Below are positions 18,032 through 26,169 of a stretch of DNA of 64,000 nt, piece by piece (position 1 is the first letter of the stretch; the number at the start of each line of letters is the position of its first letter). The stretch spans positions 1 to 64,000 of the forward strand of contig JAHYIZ010000007.1 in NCBI GenBank assembly GCA_019429405.1, given 5' to 3'. A program made the translations under genes and the position numbers. The notes under the pieces are model-generated. The model saw nothing but the letters and a program-made list of their open reading frames with translations. It was not told the DNA's origin and did no database searches. Origin of the DNA: Paracoccaceae bacterium (GTDB lineage Bacteria; Pseudomonadota; Alphaproteobacteria; Rhodobacterales; Rhodobacteraceae).

Positions 18032-18517
18032 ATGACACCCCCCATTCACCCCGAAACCCGCATCGGCCATGTGCATCTGAAAGTGGCCGACCTTGAGCGC
18101 GCCATCGGCTTTTATTCCGGCGTGCTCGGGTTTGAGGTTCAGCAGCGCTACGGCGCGCAGGCGGCGTTCCTTTCAGCCGGGGGCTATCACCACCATATCG
18201 GGCTGAACACCTGGGAAAGCCGGGGCGGCAAAAAGCCCGCGCCGGGCACCACGGGGCTTTACCACACCGCCTTTCTGTACCCCGACCGCGCCAGCCTTGC
18301 CGATGCGCTGCGCCGCGTGGTGCAGGCGGGGGTGCAGATCGAAGGTGCCGCTGACCACGGCGTGAGCGAGGCGATCTACCTCAGCGACCCTGACGGCAAC
18401 GGCATCGAGCTTTACCGCGACCGCCCCGAGGCGGAATGGCCGCGCGGCGCAGACGGGGTGTTGAGCATGGTCAACGCGCCGCTGGATTTGCAGGCGCTTC
18501 TGGCCGAGGCACCCTGA
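18032..18517 (+). CDS. VOC family (glyoxalase/dioxygenase fold) protein
   Basis: This 161-residue metal-binding protein has two beta-alpha-beta-beta-beta repeats: IGHVHLKVADLERAIGFYSGVLGFEVQQ at residues 11-38 and a second half ending SDPDGNGIELYRDRP. Candidate metal ligands are H14/H16, the HHH of the YHHHIGLN segment, and E of GIELY. Similar proteins are glyoxalases, ring-cleaving dioxygenases or fosfomycin-type thiol transferases; none can be chosen here. AGGAGAG before the ATG supports the start. Its last 47 bases overlap the convergent EamA transporter gene. Confidence 0.85.
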   Translation: MTPPIHPETRIGHVHLKVADLERAIGFYSGVLGFEVQQRYGAQAAFLSAGGYHHHIGLNTWESRGGKKPAPGTTGLYHTAFLYPDRASLADALRRVVQAGVQIEGAADHGVSEAIYLSDPDGNGIELYRDRPEAEWPRGADGVLSMVNAPLDLQALLAEAP

Positions 18518-19385
18518 GCGGCACGCGGGCGAACAGGATGACGTTGCCCAGAAGCGTCAGCCCGACCCCCGCAAGTGCCGTCAGCTGCCAGTGATAGCCC
18601 TCGAACGCCCACGACAGCATCAGGGCAATCACCGGGAACATCACCGTGGCATAGGCGGCGCGCCCGGACCCGATGCGCGCCACCAGCATCAGATAGGTGG
18701 TGAACCCGACCACCGAACCAAAGAGCGCGAGATATAGCAGCGCGCCAAGGTAGCGCGCGTCTGGCGGCAACGGCAGGGCGGTGCCGCTGAGCCCGACCAG
18801 CGCCAGCAAGAAAAGCGCGCCATAGCCCATGCCCCAGGCATTGGCGGTGAGAGGCGGCACGCCCGAGGCGCTGAGCCGCCGCGAGACCATGTTTCCGAGC
18901 GAGAAGAACAGCGTGCCGAGGCCGGCAAGGCCGATGCCCTTGAGCGTGCCGAGGTTCATCGCGCCGCCAAAAAGGTCGTGCCAGAAGATCAGCACCAGCC
19001 CCGCGACCCCGACCGCCGTTGCCAGCAGCGCGCGCGCGGTGATGCGTTCGGCAAAGAACAGACGGGCGTTGAGGGCATTCAGGATTGTGGCGAGCGAGAA
19101 GATCACCGATACGAGGCCCGAAGGGATGAAGGCGGTGGCATTGTAAAAGCACAGGAAATTGAGACTGAAGAGGCAAAGCCCCTGCAACCCCATGAACAGA
19201 TGGTCGCGCGGGCGGGTGCGCGCCAGCCGCCCGCTGAGCACCAGCACCGGCCAGAGCAGCAGCGCCGCCAGCGCGAAGCGGTAAAAGATCGAGGCCAGCA
19301 CCGGCACCGGGCCAAGTTGCAGCGCGATCGCCAGCCAAGTCGAGCCCCAGATGAGCACGGTAGCGGCAAAGAGGGCCAGGTTCAT
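18471..19385 (-). CDS. DMT superfamily (EamA) transporter
   Basis: This 304-residue inner-membrane protein has ten predicted helices in two EamA repeats. The first repeat starts NLALFAATVLIWGSTWLAI. The second contains GIGLAGLGTLFFSLGNMVSRR. Members of this family export amino acids, nucleosides or other metabolites; the substrate is not evident. The 3' end runs 47 bases into the convergent VOC gene. Confidence 0.88.
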   Translation of the reverse strand: MNLALFAATVLIWGSTWLAIALQLGPVPVLASIFYRFALAALLLWPVLVLSGRLARTRPRDHLFMGLQGLCLFSLNFLCFYNATAFIPSGLVSVIFSLATILNALNARLFFAERITARALLATAVGVAGLVLIFWHDLFGGAMNLGTLKGIGLAGLGTLFFSLGNMVSRRLSASGVPPLTANAWGMGYGALFLLALVGLSGTALPLPPDARYLGALLYLALFGSVVGFTTYLMLVARIGSGRAAYATVMFPVIALMLSWAFEGYHWQLTALAGVGLTLLGNVILFARVPLRVPRPEAPANPAAR

Positions 19386-19442
19386 GGGCAGGTTCCTGTT
19401 ATGCGGCCTCGCCCGCAGGTTGCGCGCACCGGGGCGAGGGCG

Positions 19443-20876
19443 CTAGCCGCCAAACCAGATCGACCACATGCCCGCCGCCCAGAACATCAGGCTTAGCGTC
19501 AGCATCAGGATGCCGAGCCCCAGCTTGTCGCGCAGTGCGAACACGATGGGGTCGTAATCCTGTTTGCCCGACCAGCCAAGTGCCACCATGCGGATGAGCC
19601 ACCACGCCATTGGCAACATTGCCACCCACAAAAGCCATGTGTCGGGGTAAAGCTCGCGCCCCTGATGGGAAATCGAGTAGCGAAAGAAGATCACCAGCGC
19701 GGCGAACACCCCCAGCCCCGCGACGTTCAGCAGATCGCCCCGGTCGGGGCGGCCGTAGCCGCGCCCCGGCAAGCGCTCATCCGAGGTGGCGAGCGTCAGT
19801 TCCGTCAACCGTTTGACGCAGCCGAGCGTCAGGAACACCGGGAAGATGAAGATCAGCATGTAGACCGAGGCATCGACCTGCCCCGCCGCCGCCCCCGCCG
19901 CCACACGCAGCGTGTAGAGCGCGGCAAGGGTGGCGATATCGACCCAGCGCATGCGTTTGAGCCGCAGCGAATAGGCAAGCGAAGTGGCCATGTAGAGCAC
20001 GACCACGCCCAGAAAGGCGAGGTTGAGCGTGGCGGCAACGCCAAGCGCCAGCGCCGCCAGCACCACGAAAGCCACCATGCCGACGCTGATCGGCACCGCG
20101 CCCGCGGCGAAAGGCCGGCGGCACTTGGTCGGATGCAGGCGGTCGGCCTCAAGGTCCAGCAGGTCGTTGATGATGTAGATGGATGAGGCGGCGGCGGAAA
20201 ACGCCGCGATGCCCCATAACACCGCCACCATCGTAGCCAGATCGAAGTGATGCGAGGCGATCATCGGCAGCAGCAAGAGCACATTCTTGACCCATTGGTG
20301 CGGTCGCAGCGCGCGGCCAAGTGCACGCCACGACCAGCCGCCGGGCAGTTGCACCACGGTATGCCCCTGCGCCGCAAGGCCGCGCGCGGCACGCACGCGC
20401 CCCACCACAAGGGCGTTTTCGGCATGTTGCCAGACCGCAAGATCAGTTTCGGAGTTGCCAGCATAGTCAAAGCCGCGCTCGCCCATGTCGGCCATAAGGG
20501 CGCGAGCCTTGGCGGCGCCCTTGAGGTTGACCGCGCCGTTTGATGCGTAGATGCGTTCCGAAAACCCGTAGTCGGCAGCAAGCCGAGCCACCTGTGACGC
20601 ATCCGAGGCCGAGGCCAGCACCACCTCGCGCCCTTCGGCATGGCTGGCAAGCGCCAGTGTCGCAACTTCGGGGTTGACGGGCAAAAGGTCGGTGCGCAAG
20701 GGCGCCACGCGCGCCAGCGCCGCCTTGAGCCGCGCCGGGTGGCGCAGGTGGCGCAGGCAGGCAAGCGTTGCAACCGGCGCGTGCCCAAGACCGTGCCAGA
20801 ACGCCTCAAGCAACATGTCGGTTTTCAGGAATGTGCCATCGACATCAAGCACCAGCGGTTTGGCGGACCCGTGCAT
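19443..20876 (-). CDS. HAD phosphatase-UbiA prenyltransferase fusion
   Basis: The 477-residue protein joins two enzymes. Residues 1-170 form a HAD-type phosphatase with the nucleophile motif DVDGT (D11, D13) and a late GNSETDLAVW acid motif. Residues 185-477 form a UbiA-type membrane prenyltransferase with RPHQWVKNVL (191-200) and NDLLDLEADR (237-246), the prenyl-diphosphate/Mg motif. RPxQWxKN is typical of decaprenyl-phosphate phosphoribosyltransferases, which make a lipid-linked ribose-phosphate; a phosphatase acts next in that pathway. It follows a lytic transglycosylase gene by three bases. The exact polyprenyl substrate is an inference. Confidence 0.82.
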   Translation of the reverse strand: MHGSAKPLVLDVDGTFLKTDMLLEAFWHGLGHAPVATLACLRHLRHPARLKAALARVAPLRTDLLPVNPEVATLALASHAEGREVVLASASDASQVARLAADYGFSERIYASNGAVNLKGAAKARALMADMGERGFDYAGNSETDLAVWQHAENALVVGRVRAARGLAAQGHTVVQLPGGWSWRALGRALRPHQWVKNVLLLLPMIASHHFDLATMVAVLWGIAAFSAAASSIYIINDLLDLEADRLHPTKCRRPFAAGAVPISVGMVAFVVLAALALGVAATLNLAFLGVVVLYMATSLAYSLRLKRMRWVDIATLAALYTLRVAAGAAAGQVDASVYMLIFIFPVFLTLGCVKRLTELTLATSDERLPGRGYGRPDRGDLLNVAGLGVFAALVIFFRYSISHQGRELYPDTWLLWVAMLPMAWWLIRMVALGWSGKQDYDPIVFALRDKLGLGILMLTLSLMFWAAGMWSIWFGG

Positions 20877-20879
20877 CGG

Positions 20880-21701
20880 CTACCCCCGCACCGCGAACAC
20901 GCAACCATCTGAAACCAGTTCCGGTTGGGTCAGGCACAACCCCCGTGCCAGCACCCATGCCGCCAGCACCTTGGGCACATAGGCGCGCGTTTCCGGATAG
21001 GGCGGCACGCCGCCCGCGCCCTTGACCGAGTTCTCGCCCGAGTTGTAGGCGGCGAGCACCAGCACAGGGTCATGGCCAAATTCGCGCATCAGCCAGTCGA
21101 GGTAGGCAACGCCGCCGCGAATGTTCTGACGGGCCACGGTGCTGTCAGCCACGCTGAAACGGTCGGCAGTCGCCGGAATAAGCTGCATCAGCCCCACCGC
21201 GCCCGAACGCGAAACCGCATCGGCGCGGCCGCCGCTTTCGATCGCGATGACCGCCAGCACCAGCGCGGGCGACACATTGGTGCCCACCGTCGCCGCAAGA
21301 ATGTCTTTGCCATGGATGGCCGCGATATCTTGCAGCTGTTGCAGACGCGGCACCGCCTGATCGGCGCCGGGCGCGCGGCCAAGCGCCACCATGGCTTGCT
21401 GAAACCGCCCTGCGCCATCGGCAAGTGCGGGTGAAACCTCGGACCAGAACCAGCCATAGGGGTCAGGCCCGGCGGGGGCCGAAGCGGCGGCGGGCGGGGC
21501 CTCGGGTGGCGGCATCACCGCAGCCAACAGGCGCGCCTGTTCCTCGGGGTCGATCTGAATGTTCAGCCGGCGCGCACCGGGCTGCGGCACACCCACCCGC
21601 TTGAAGGTAAAATCGGGGTAGGGCTGGGGGTCGGCCTCGGCCCCAGCCTGCATGGCGCCCAGCGCCGCACAGAAAGCGATCACACCTGCCAGCCGCTGCA
21701 T
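20880..21701 (-). CDS. Lytic transglycosylase (SLT domain)
   Basis: This 273-residue exported muralytic enzyme cuts the glycan strand of peptidoglycan, leaving 1,6-anhydro-muramic ends. It has a signal peptide (LAGVIAFCAALGAMQAGA), then a linker region and a C-terminal SLT domain. The catalytic glutamate is E155 in AVIAIESGGRADAVS; GLMQLIPATADRF (170-182) and LAAYNSGENSVKGAGG are the other SLT motifs. Its stop codon is three bases before the HAD-UbiA start, so the two are probably co-expressed. It could also serve the nearby Tad pilus, but that is speculation. Confidence 0.9.
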   Translation of the reverse strand: MQRLAGVIAFCAALGAMQAGAEADPQPYPDFTFKRVGVPQPGARRLNIQIDPEEQARLLAAVMPPPEAPPAAASAPAGPDPYGWFWSEVSPALADGAGRFQQAMVALGRAPGADQAVPRLQQLQDIAAIHGKDILAATVGTNVSPALVLAVIAIESGGRADAVSRSGAVGLMQLIPATADRFSVADSTVARQNIRGGVAYLDWLMREFGHDPVLVLAAYNSGENSVKGAGGVPPYPETRAYVPKVLAAWVLARGLCLTQPELVSDGCVFAVRG

Positions 21702-22054
21702 TGCCGCGGAAATCCTGCCTTGCCCCGTTTGTCGTCTTTTGTTCGTTATCCCGGAATTCGGGCGCCAAAGCCAGAAAAACCCGCGCCATTCATCGATTCG
21801 GGCAGCATTTGCCCTGGCGCATGCCTGCCGGTACGGTGCTGGAGAGACATTTATGAATTTTTATATTATGCGTTTTCAATATGTTGCAAGGCAGGCCACG
21901 ATAAATTTCGGCTTCCCTGAAAATGTACGATAGCTGCCCAAATCGAGCCACGATTGCAGGTGAAAACAACGACATACCGCGACGGACGAGGCCGAAAACA
22001 AAGACGGTCAAAACCCCCGGGGCGCGGATGTGACCAGGACCGAGGAGCTACCAC
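21702..22054. other. Divergent regulatory gap upstream of the tad locus
   Basis: 353 bases separate the lytic transglycosylase start from the first Flp pilin start. The central part (21851-21930) is clearly AT-richer than the surroundings and should hold promoters in both directions. No convincing -35/-10 pair was found by eye. A GAGGAG ribosome-binding site lies just before the pilin start. Confidence 0.5.
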
Positions 22055-22249
22055 ATGAAACTTTTCAAGATGCTGAACACCTTCCGCGCCGAAGAAGATG
22101 GCGCCGTGACCGTTGACTGGGTCGTGCTGACCGCCGCCGTCGTTGGCCTGGGCGCCGCTGCGCTGGCCATGGTCTCGACCTCGACCGGCAACCTGACCTC
22201 GAAAATCGCGGGTCACCTCGATGCCGCCACGATCAAGACCACGTTCTGA
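22055..22249 (+). CDS. flp: Flp-type pilin, copy 1
   Basis: This 64-residue type IVb pilin of the Tad system forms the fibre for tight adherence. It has a short leader (MKLFKMLNTFRAEEDG). The processing site is after G16 and a hydrophobic stretch AVTVDWVVLTAAVVGLGAAALAM follows. In the usual Flp the mature protein has Glu at +5 and Tyr at +6; here those positions are Asp21 and Trp22. The C-terminus IKTTF is shared with the second pilin. A strong ribosome-binding site (GAGGAG) and a terminator right after the gene suggest a short, abundant transcript. Confidence 0.93.
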   Translation: MKLFKMLNTFRAEEDGAVTVDWVVLTAAVVGLGAAALAMVSTSTGNLTSKIAGHLDAATIKTTF

Positions 22250-22274
22250 TCGACGCCGGAACGAACACCTCAGA

Positions 22275-22296
22275 CCGCGCCCTCGGGCGCGGTTTT
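22275..22296 (+). terminator. Intrinsic terminator after pilin copy 1
   Basis: CCGCGCCC and GGGCGCGG (22275-22282, 22285-22292) form an 8-bp stem with a two-base loop, followed by TTTT. It lies 25 bases after the first pilin and should reduce read-through into the assembly genes. Confidence 0.8.
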
Positions 22297-22438
22297 CGTT
22301 TGTGCAGAGGCGGTTGCCCTGCCGCTTTGAAATCGCGAAAGCGTCAAATTGCTGCCGTTATCTGCCATCAGGATGCAACTTGGACGTGTCGGGCGGTCTT
22401 GACCCGCCAGGCCAGAGGACAATGAAGAGGCCATGAGC

Positions 22439-22633
22439 ATGCGTTTTATGGATCAAGTGCGGTCGTTCTGGCGCCGCGAAGAGGGTGCCGTAACCGTGGA
22501 CTGGGTGGTTCTGACCGCCGTCGTCTCGGGGTTGGGAATGGCCGTGGCCTATACGCTCTGGGTCGAGATCGGCACCGCGAACAACAACATCGTGGTGTTC
22601 TTGGACAGCCAGTCGATCAAGACAACGTTCTAA
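22439..22633 (+). CDS. flp: Flp-type pilin, copy 2
   Basis: This is a second Flp pilin, 64 residues from the ATG at 22439; the ATG six bases earlier is too close to the GAAGAGG site. The processing site follows G16 (RREEG/AVTVDWVVLTAVVSG), again with Asp-Trp instead of Glu-Tyr. The C-terminal SIKTTF repeats the end of copy 1. The middle differs (LWVEIGTANNNIVVFLD), so the two are diverged paralogues, perhaps a major and a minor subunit. It lies beyond the terminator of copy 1 and 131 bases before cpaB. Confidence 0.9.
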   Translation: MRFMDQVRSFWRREEGAVTVDWVVLTAVVSGLGMAVAYTLWVEIGTANNNIVVFLDSQSIKTTF

Positions 22634-22764
22634 CGCGCACTGGCGCGCAATTCACGTTTCTGGCGCCGATTGGCCACGCTCTGGCCACAATGAGGCGTCA
22701 GTTGGATGGTGCGGCGCCCCCTCGTTTACGCTGGGGCGGTTGGCTGATCAGGAAGGGATGTCGC

Positions 22765-23637
22765 ATGCGTATGGTCTATGGTCTGGTGTTGTTGGTCGGC
22801 ATAGCGCTTGCGGGTTTTGCGGTTTACATGGCGCAGGGCTACATTGCGCAGGCGCAGTCCGAGCGTGACGCGCTGCTGGCGGCGCAGGCGAACAAGCCCG
22901 ATCTCGTGCGCGTCGTGGTGGCCAAGCGCGCATTGAAATACGGTGAGCGCTTTACCCGCGCCGATCTTGAAGTGATCGGTGTGCAGGCTGGCAAGACGCC
23001 CAAGGGCATCTTCAGCGCCATTTCGGTGCCGATCGACACCGACCCCAGCTTTGCAACGGTTTTCTACGATGGCGAAACCCGCCCCCGTGCAGCCCTGCGC
23101 AGCTTTGAAGCCTATGAACCGATTCTGGCCAGCAAGGTCACCGCGCCTGGTGTAGATGCCGGGATCATGGCCAGCCTTGCCCCCAACAAGCGCGCTTTCA
23201 CGATCAGCGTCGACATTGCCAGCGGCGTGTCGGGCTTTTTGCGGCCGGGCGATTTTGTTGATGTCTATTGGTATGGCCGGTCAGGCGACCGCGAAGTGAC
23301 GAAGCTGATCGAAGCCAGCCTGAAGCTGATCGCCATCGACCAGAGCGCCGATGCCGACCGTTCGGAAGAAACCAAGATCGCCCGCACCGTCACCGCCGAA
23401 GTTTCACCCGAACAGGTGGCGGCGCTGACGCTGGCGCAGGCAACCGGTCGACTGACGCTTTCGCTGGTGGGCAACAATGACACCTCTGCTGTCGGCGCCA
23501 TCGAGATTGACCGCAACAGCCTGCTAGGTATCGTGGAGCGAGAGGCAGCGGTCGAGGCGGAGGCCGCCAAGGTCTGCACCATCCGGTCGCGCAAGGCGGG
23601 CGAGCTGGTGCTGGTCGAGATTCCGTGCACGAACTGA
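22765..23637 (+). CDS. cpaB: Flp pilus assembly protein CpaB/RcpC
   Basis: This 290-residue Tad protein has an N-terminal signal anchor (MVYGLVLLVGIALAGFAVYMAQ). A SAF domain with VVVAKRALKYGERFTRADLEV (residues about 50-70) follows, then the RcpC motif GVSGFLRPGDFVDVYW. CpaB is periplasmic and works with the CpaC secretin in pilus export or modification. The start at 22765 follows AGGAAGGGA; the open frame extends 25 codons upstream without likeness. A C-terminal Cys pair (VCTIRSRKAG...EIPCTN) could form a disulfide. Confidence 0.92.
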   Translation: MRMVYGLVLLVGIALAGFAVYMAQGYIAQAQSERDALLAAQANKPDLVRVVVAKRALKYGERFTRADLEVIGVQAGKTPKGIFSAISVPIDTDPSFATVFYDGETRPRAALRSFEAYEPILASKVTAPGVDAGIMASLAPNKRAFTISVDIASGVSGFLRPGDFVDVYWYGRSGDREVTKLIEASLKLIAIDQSADADRSEETKIARTVTAEVSPEQVAALTLAQATGRLTLSLVGNNDTSAVGAIEIDRNSLLGIVEREAAVEAEAAKVCTIRSRKAGELVLVEIPCTN

Positions 23638-23843
23638 TTGCCCCCAAAAGGGGAGGCCAGACGCGGGGGCAGTGATGCCTCCGCTTCACGCATTTGCACA
23701 AATCGAACGAAAGTTGCCCTGCAAGACGTTGATTCTTGCAAATTATTGGCACTTCGCGCATTCTATCCGGGAAATCGGGTAATCGAGACCCGAAAAACGG
23801 GCGCAGACCCGTCGTGCAGCGTGATCGGAGAGGCAGGATCACA

Positions 23844-25250
23844 ATGAAATTACGTGGACTTTTCAGAGCATTGCTGCTCGGAACGGCGCTTGCCGTCGGG
23901 GTTTCCGCACCGTCGTATTCGCAGGCGCTGCGAGTGCTTTCGAGTGCGACAGCCGAGACGCTGGCGGTTTCGATGAACCGCGCGGTTGTGGTTGAAACCG
24001 ATGTTCCCTTCGCGGAGCTTTCGATTGCCAACCCCGGCATCGCCGATATCACGACGCTGTCGGACCGCACCATTTATGTGCTTGGCAAGACGCCGGGGCG
24101 CACCACGATGACGATTTTGGGCGCCGACGGCAACCTGATCTCGAACGTCGAAGTGCAGGTGACCCCGGACATCGCCGAGTTCAAGGAACGGCTGCAACAG
24201 ATCCTGCCGGGCGAACGCATCGAGGTGCGCACCGCAAATGACGGGATCGTGCTTTCGGGCACAGTATCGTCGATCGCGCGGTTGGACCGGGCGCTGGAGC
24301 TGGCGCAACGCTATGCCCCCGACCGGGTTTCCAACCTGATGAGCGTGGGCGGCACCCAGCAGGTGATGCTGAAGGTGCGCTTTGCCGAAATGCAGCGGTC
24401 GGTTTCAAAGAACCTGGGCGCCTCGTTCGGCATATCCGGCCCCGGCAACTTGGCGTCATTGCGGCTGGGCACAGGCAACGTCAATGCCATGAACTCGCTG
24501 CTGGCGGGCAACCCTGCCACGCTTTCGGGCGACAGTTTCGGCGGCATCGGCGCTACCGTGACAATGGGCGACATCACGCTGGGCGCGATGCTTGAGGCGC
24601 TGGAAGCCAAAGGCATGGTGCGCACGCTGGCCGAGCCGAACCTGACCGCGCTTTCGGGGCAGGAAGCCAAGTTCCTGGCTGGGGGCGAATACCCGATTCC
24701 GGTTTCAAGCTCGGATGGAATCGCAATTGAATACAAACCTTTCGGGGTTGAGCTTGCGTTCGTGCCGCGGGTTGTCGATGGCGACATCATCAACCTTGAA
24801 ATCCGGGCTGCGGTTTCGGCAATCGACACCACGCAGACTATGGTCAACAACAGTGGCTTTTCGATCAACGCCTTCAAGCGGCGCGACACGCAGACCACAG
24901 TCGAAATGCGCGACGGAGAAAGTTTTGCGATCGCCGGGCTGCTGCAAGACGATTTCAACGATCTGAACAACCAGATCCCGTGGCTGGGCGATGTGCCTAT
25001 ACTTGGCCTGCTGTTCCGCTCGGCCTCGTTTGAGCGGCGCCAGTCAGAACTGGTCATCATCGTCACGCCGCATCTGGTAACGCCCACCCGTGGCGAGGCG
25101 CTGGCGCTGCCAACTGATCGCGTACATCCGCCGACCGAGAACCAGTTGTTCCTGTTTGGCAAGACCTCGACCCAGACGCCCAACACGGGCGCTGCCGCCG
25201 AAGTCGCGCGGCAGGACTTTTCAGGTTCCTACGGCTATGTGATGGAGTAA
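23844..25250 (+). CDS. cpaC: Tad secretin CpaC/RcpA
   Basis: This 468-residue outer-membrane channel exports the Flp pilus. It has a signal peptide ending near SYSQA (about residue 27), then a pilus-assembly N-domain (DVPFAELSIANPGIADI, TIYVLGKTPGRTTMTILG) and a BON-like segment (IEVRTANDGIVLSGTV). The secretin domain includes QQVMLKVRFAEMQRS, VRTLAEPNLTALSGQEAKFLAGGEYPIPV and the family closing motif VPILGLLFRS. The ATG at 23844 gives a normal signal peptide; the open frame starts further upstream. It is followed by the OmpA-like lipoprotein after four bases. Confidence 0.95.
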   Translation: MKLRGLFRALLLGTALAVGVSAPSYSQALRVLSSATAETLAVSMNRAVVVETDVPFAELSIANPGIADITTLSDRTIYVLGKTPGRTTMTILGADGNLISNVEVQVTPDIAEFKERLQQILPGERIEVRTANDGIVLSGTVSSIARLDRALELAQRYAPDRVSNLMSVGGTQQVMLKVRFAEMQRSVSKNLGASFGISGPGNLASLRLGTGNVNAMNSLLAGNPATLSGDSFGGIGATVTMGDITLGAMLEALEAKGMVRTLAEPNLTALSGQEAKFLAGGEYPIPVSSSDGIAIEYKPFGVELAFVPRVVDGDIINLEIRAAVSAIDTTQTMVNNSGFSINAFKRRDTQTTVEMRDGESFAIAGLLQDDFNDLNNQIPWLGDVPILGLLFRSASFERRQSELVIIVTPHLVTPTRGEALALPTDRVHPPTENQLFLFGKTSTQTPNTGAAAEVARQDFSGSYGYVME

Positions 25251-25254
25251 GGCG

Positions 25255-25911
25255 ATGCGGGCGCACACAAAACTTGCCGTCATGCTTCTATGCGCGGCCG
25301 CGCTGGCCGGGTGCGAGCGCAGCGGATCGTTCTTTGGCGAGGCCGGGTCCGAGCTTGATACCGCCGATTTCGGCAACGCCACGATGAACAACACGCTGAT
25401 CCAGTCGGGCGAGCGTGATTACGCGGTCAGCCTGAACCAGCGTTTCAACGCGCAGGTGCCCACCACGGTGAACTTTGCCTTCAACTCATCGGTGCTGGAT
25501 GGCGCGGCGCAGCGCGCGCTGGCGCAGCAAGCTGACTGGATCCGGCAATTTCCCGAGGTGCGCTTCAGGGTTTATGGCCATACCGACCTTGTAGGGTCGA
25601 ACGCCTATAACCACGCACTTGGCCTGAGGCGCGCGCAGGCGGTGGTCAGCTTCCTTGCGACGCAGGGCATTTCGCGCTCGCGCCTTGAGGCGATGGTAAG
25701 CTACGGCGAAACCCGGCCGCTGATTTTCACCGAGAACGAGGACGTAAGAAACCGGCGCACCGTGACCGAGGTTTCAGGTTTCCTGCGCAACCACCCCACG
25801 GTGATGAACGGCAAATACGCCGAGATCGTGTTCCGTGATTATGTGGCCTCGGCGCAGTGGCGGCAGCTGAGCGGCAGCACCGGTGGCGCGGCAGCGACGG
25901 CGGGCGATTGA
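25255..25911 (+). CDS. OmpA-like lipoprotein of the tad locus
   Basis: This 218-residue protein has a lipoprotein signal (LLCAAALAGC, lipidated Cys20) and an OmpA C-terminal domain (VNFAFNSSVLDG to RVYGHTDLVGSNAYNHALGLRRAQAVVSFL). The domain carries the peptidoglycan-binding Asp and Arg positions. It occupies the place of CpaD, which helps insert or stabilise the secretin in many tad loci. I infer that it anchors the CpaC channel to peptidoglycan. A stem-loop follows 29 bases after its stop codon. Confidence 0.88.
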   Translation: MRAHTKLAVMLLCAAALAGCERSGSFFGEAGSELDTADFGNATMNNTLIQSGERDYAVSLNQRFNAQVPTTVNFAFNSSVLDGAAQRALAQQADWIRQFPEVRFRVYGHTDLVGSNAYNHALGLRRAQAVVSFLATQGISRSRLEAMVSYGETRPLIFTENEDVRNRRTVTEVSGFLRNHPTVMNGKYAEIVFRDYVASAQWRQLSGSTGGAAATAGD

Positions 25912-25939
25912 CAGCAAAGCGCCTTAGTTGGCCTTCGAT

Positions 25940-25969
25940 GGGGCGGTCTTTGGGAACAAAGGCCGCCCC
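25940..25969 (+). terminator. Stem-loop inside the tad locus
   Basis: GGGGCGG (25940-25946) pairs with CCGCCCC (25963-25969). An inner TTTG/CAAA pairing extends the stem, with a short T-rich tail (CTGTTTCTAT). It probably separates a pilin/secretin transcript from the cpaE-onward transcript. Confidence 0.65.
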
Positions 25970-26169
25970 GCTGTTTCTATAGTCTCACTAAATCGCACAA
26001 TTACGCTTCTTTAGCCCCAATCTGGTCAAGATTGGCAGCGAGTTTAGCCTTCGCAAGTAGTGGCATGACGTATGAGTCGTGCGGGGTGTGTGAGCGATGA
26101 ACACGGAAAGACCGGCAAGAATGAACCCAAGGGGCGCCCGGCACCGCGTGAACGGAAGGAATGCAGGCA

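Noticed and set aside
21853-21933. 26-codon frame (MNFYIMRFQY) in the gap before flp
   Set aside because: It is very short, AT-rich and without likeness or clear coding signal, although a GGAGAG lies upstream.
23747-23761. TGGCAC upstream of cpaC as a sigma-54 promoter
   Set aside because: The -12 part is GCATT rather than TTGC at the required spacing.
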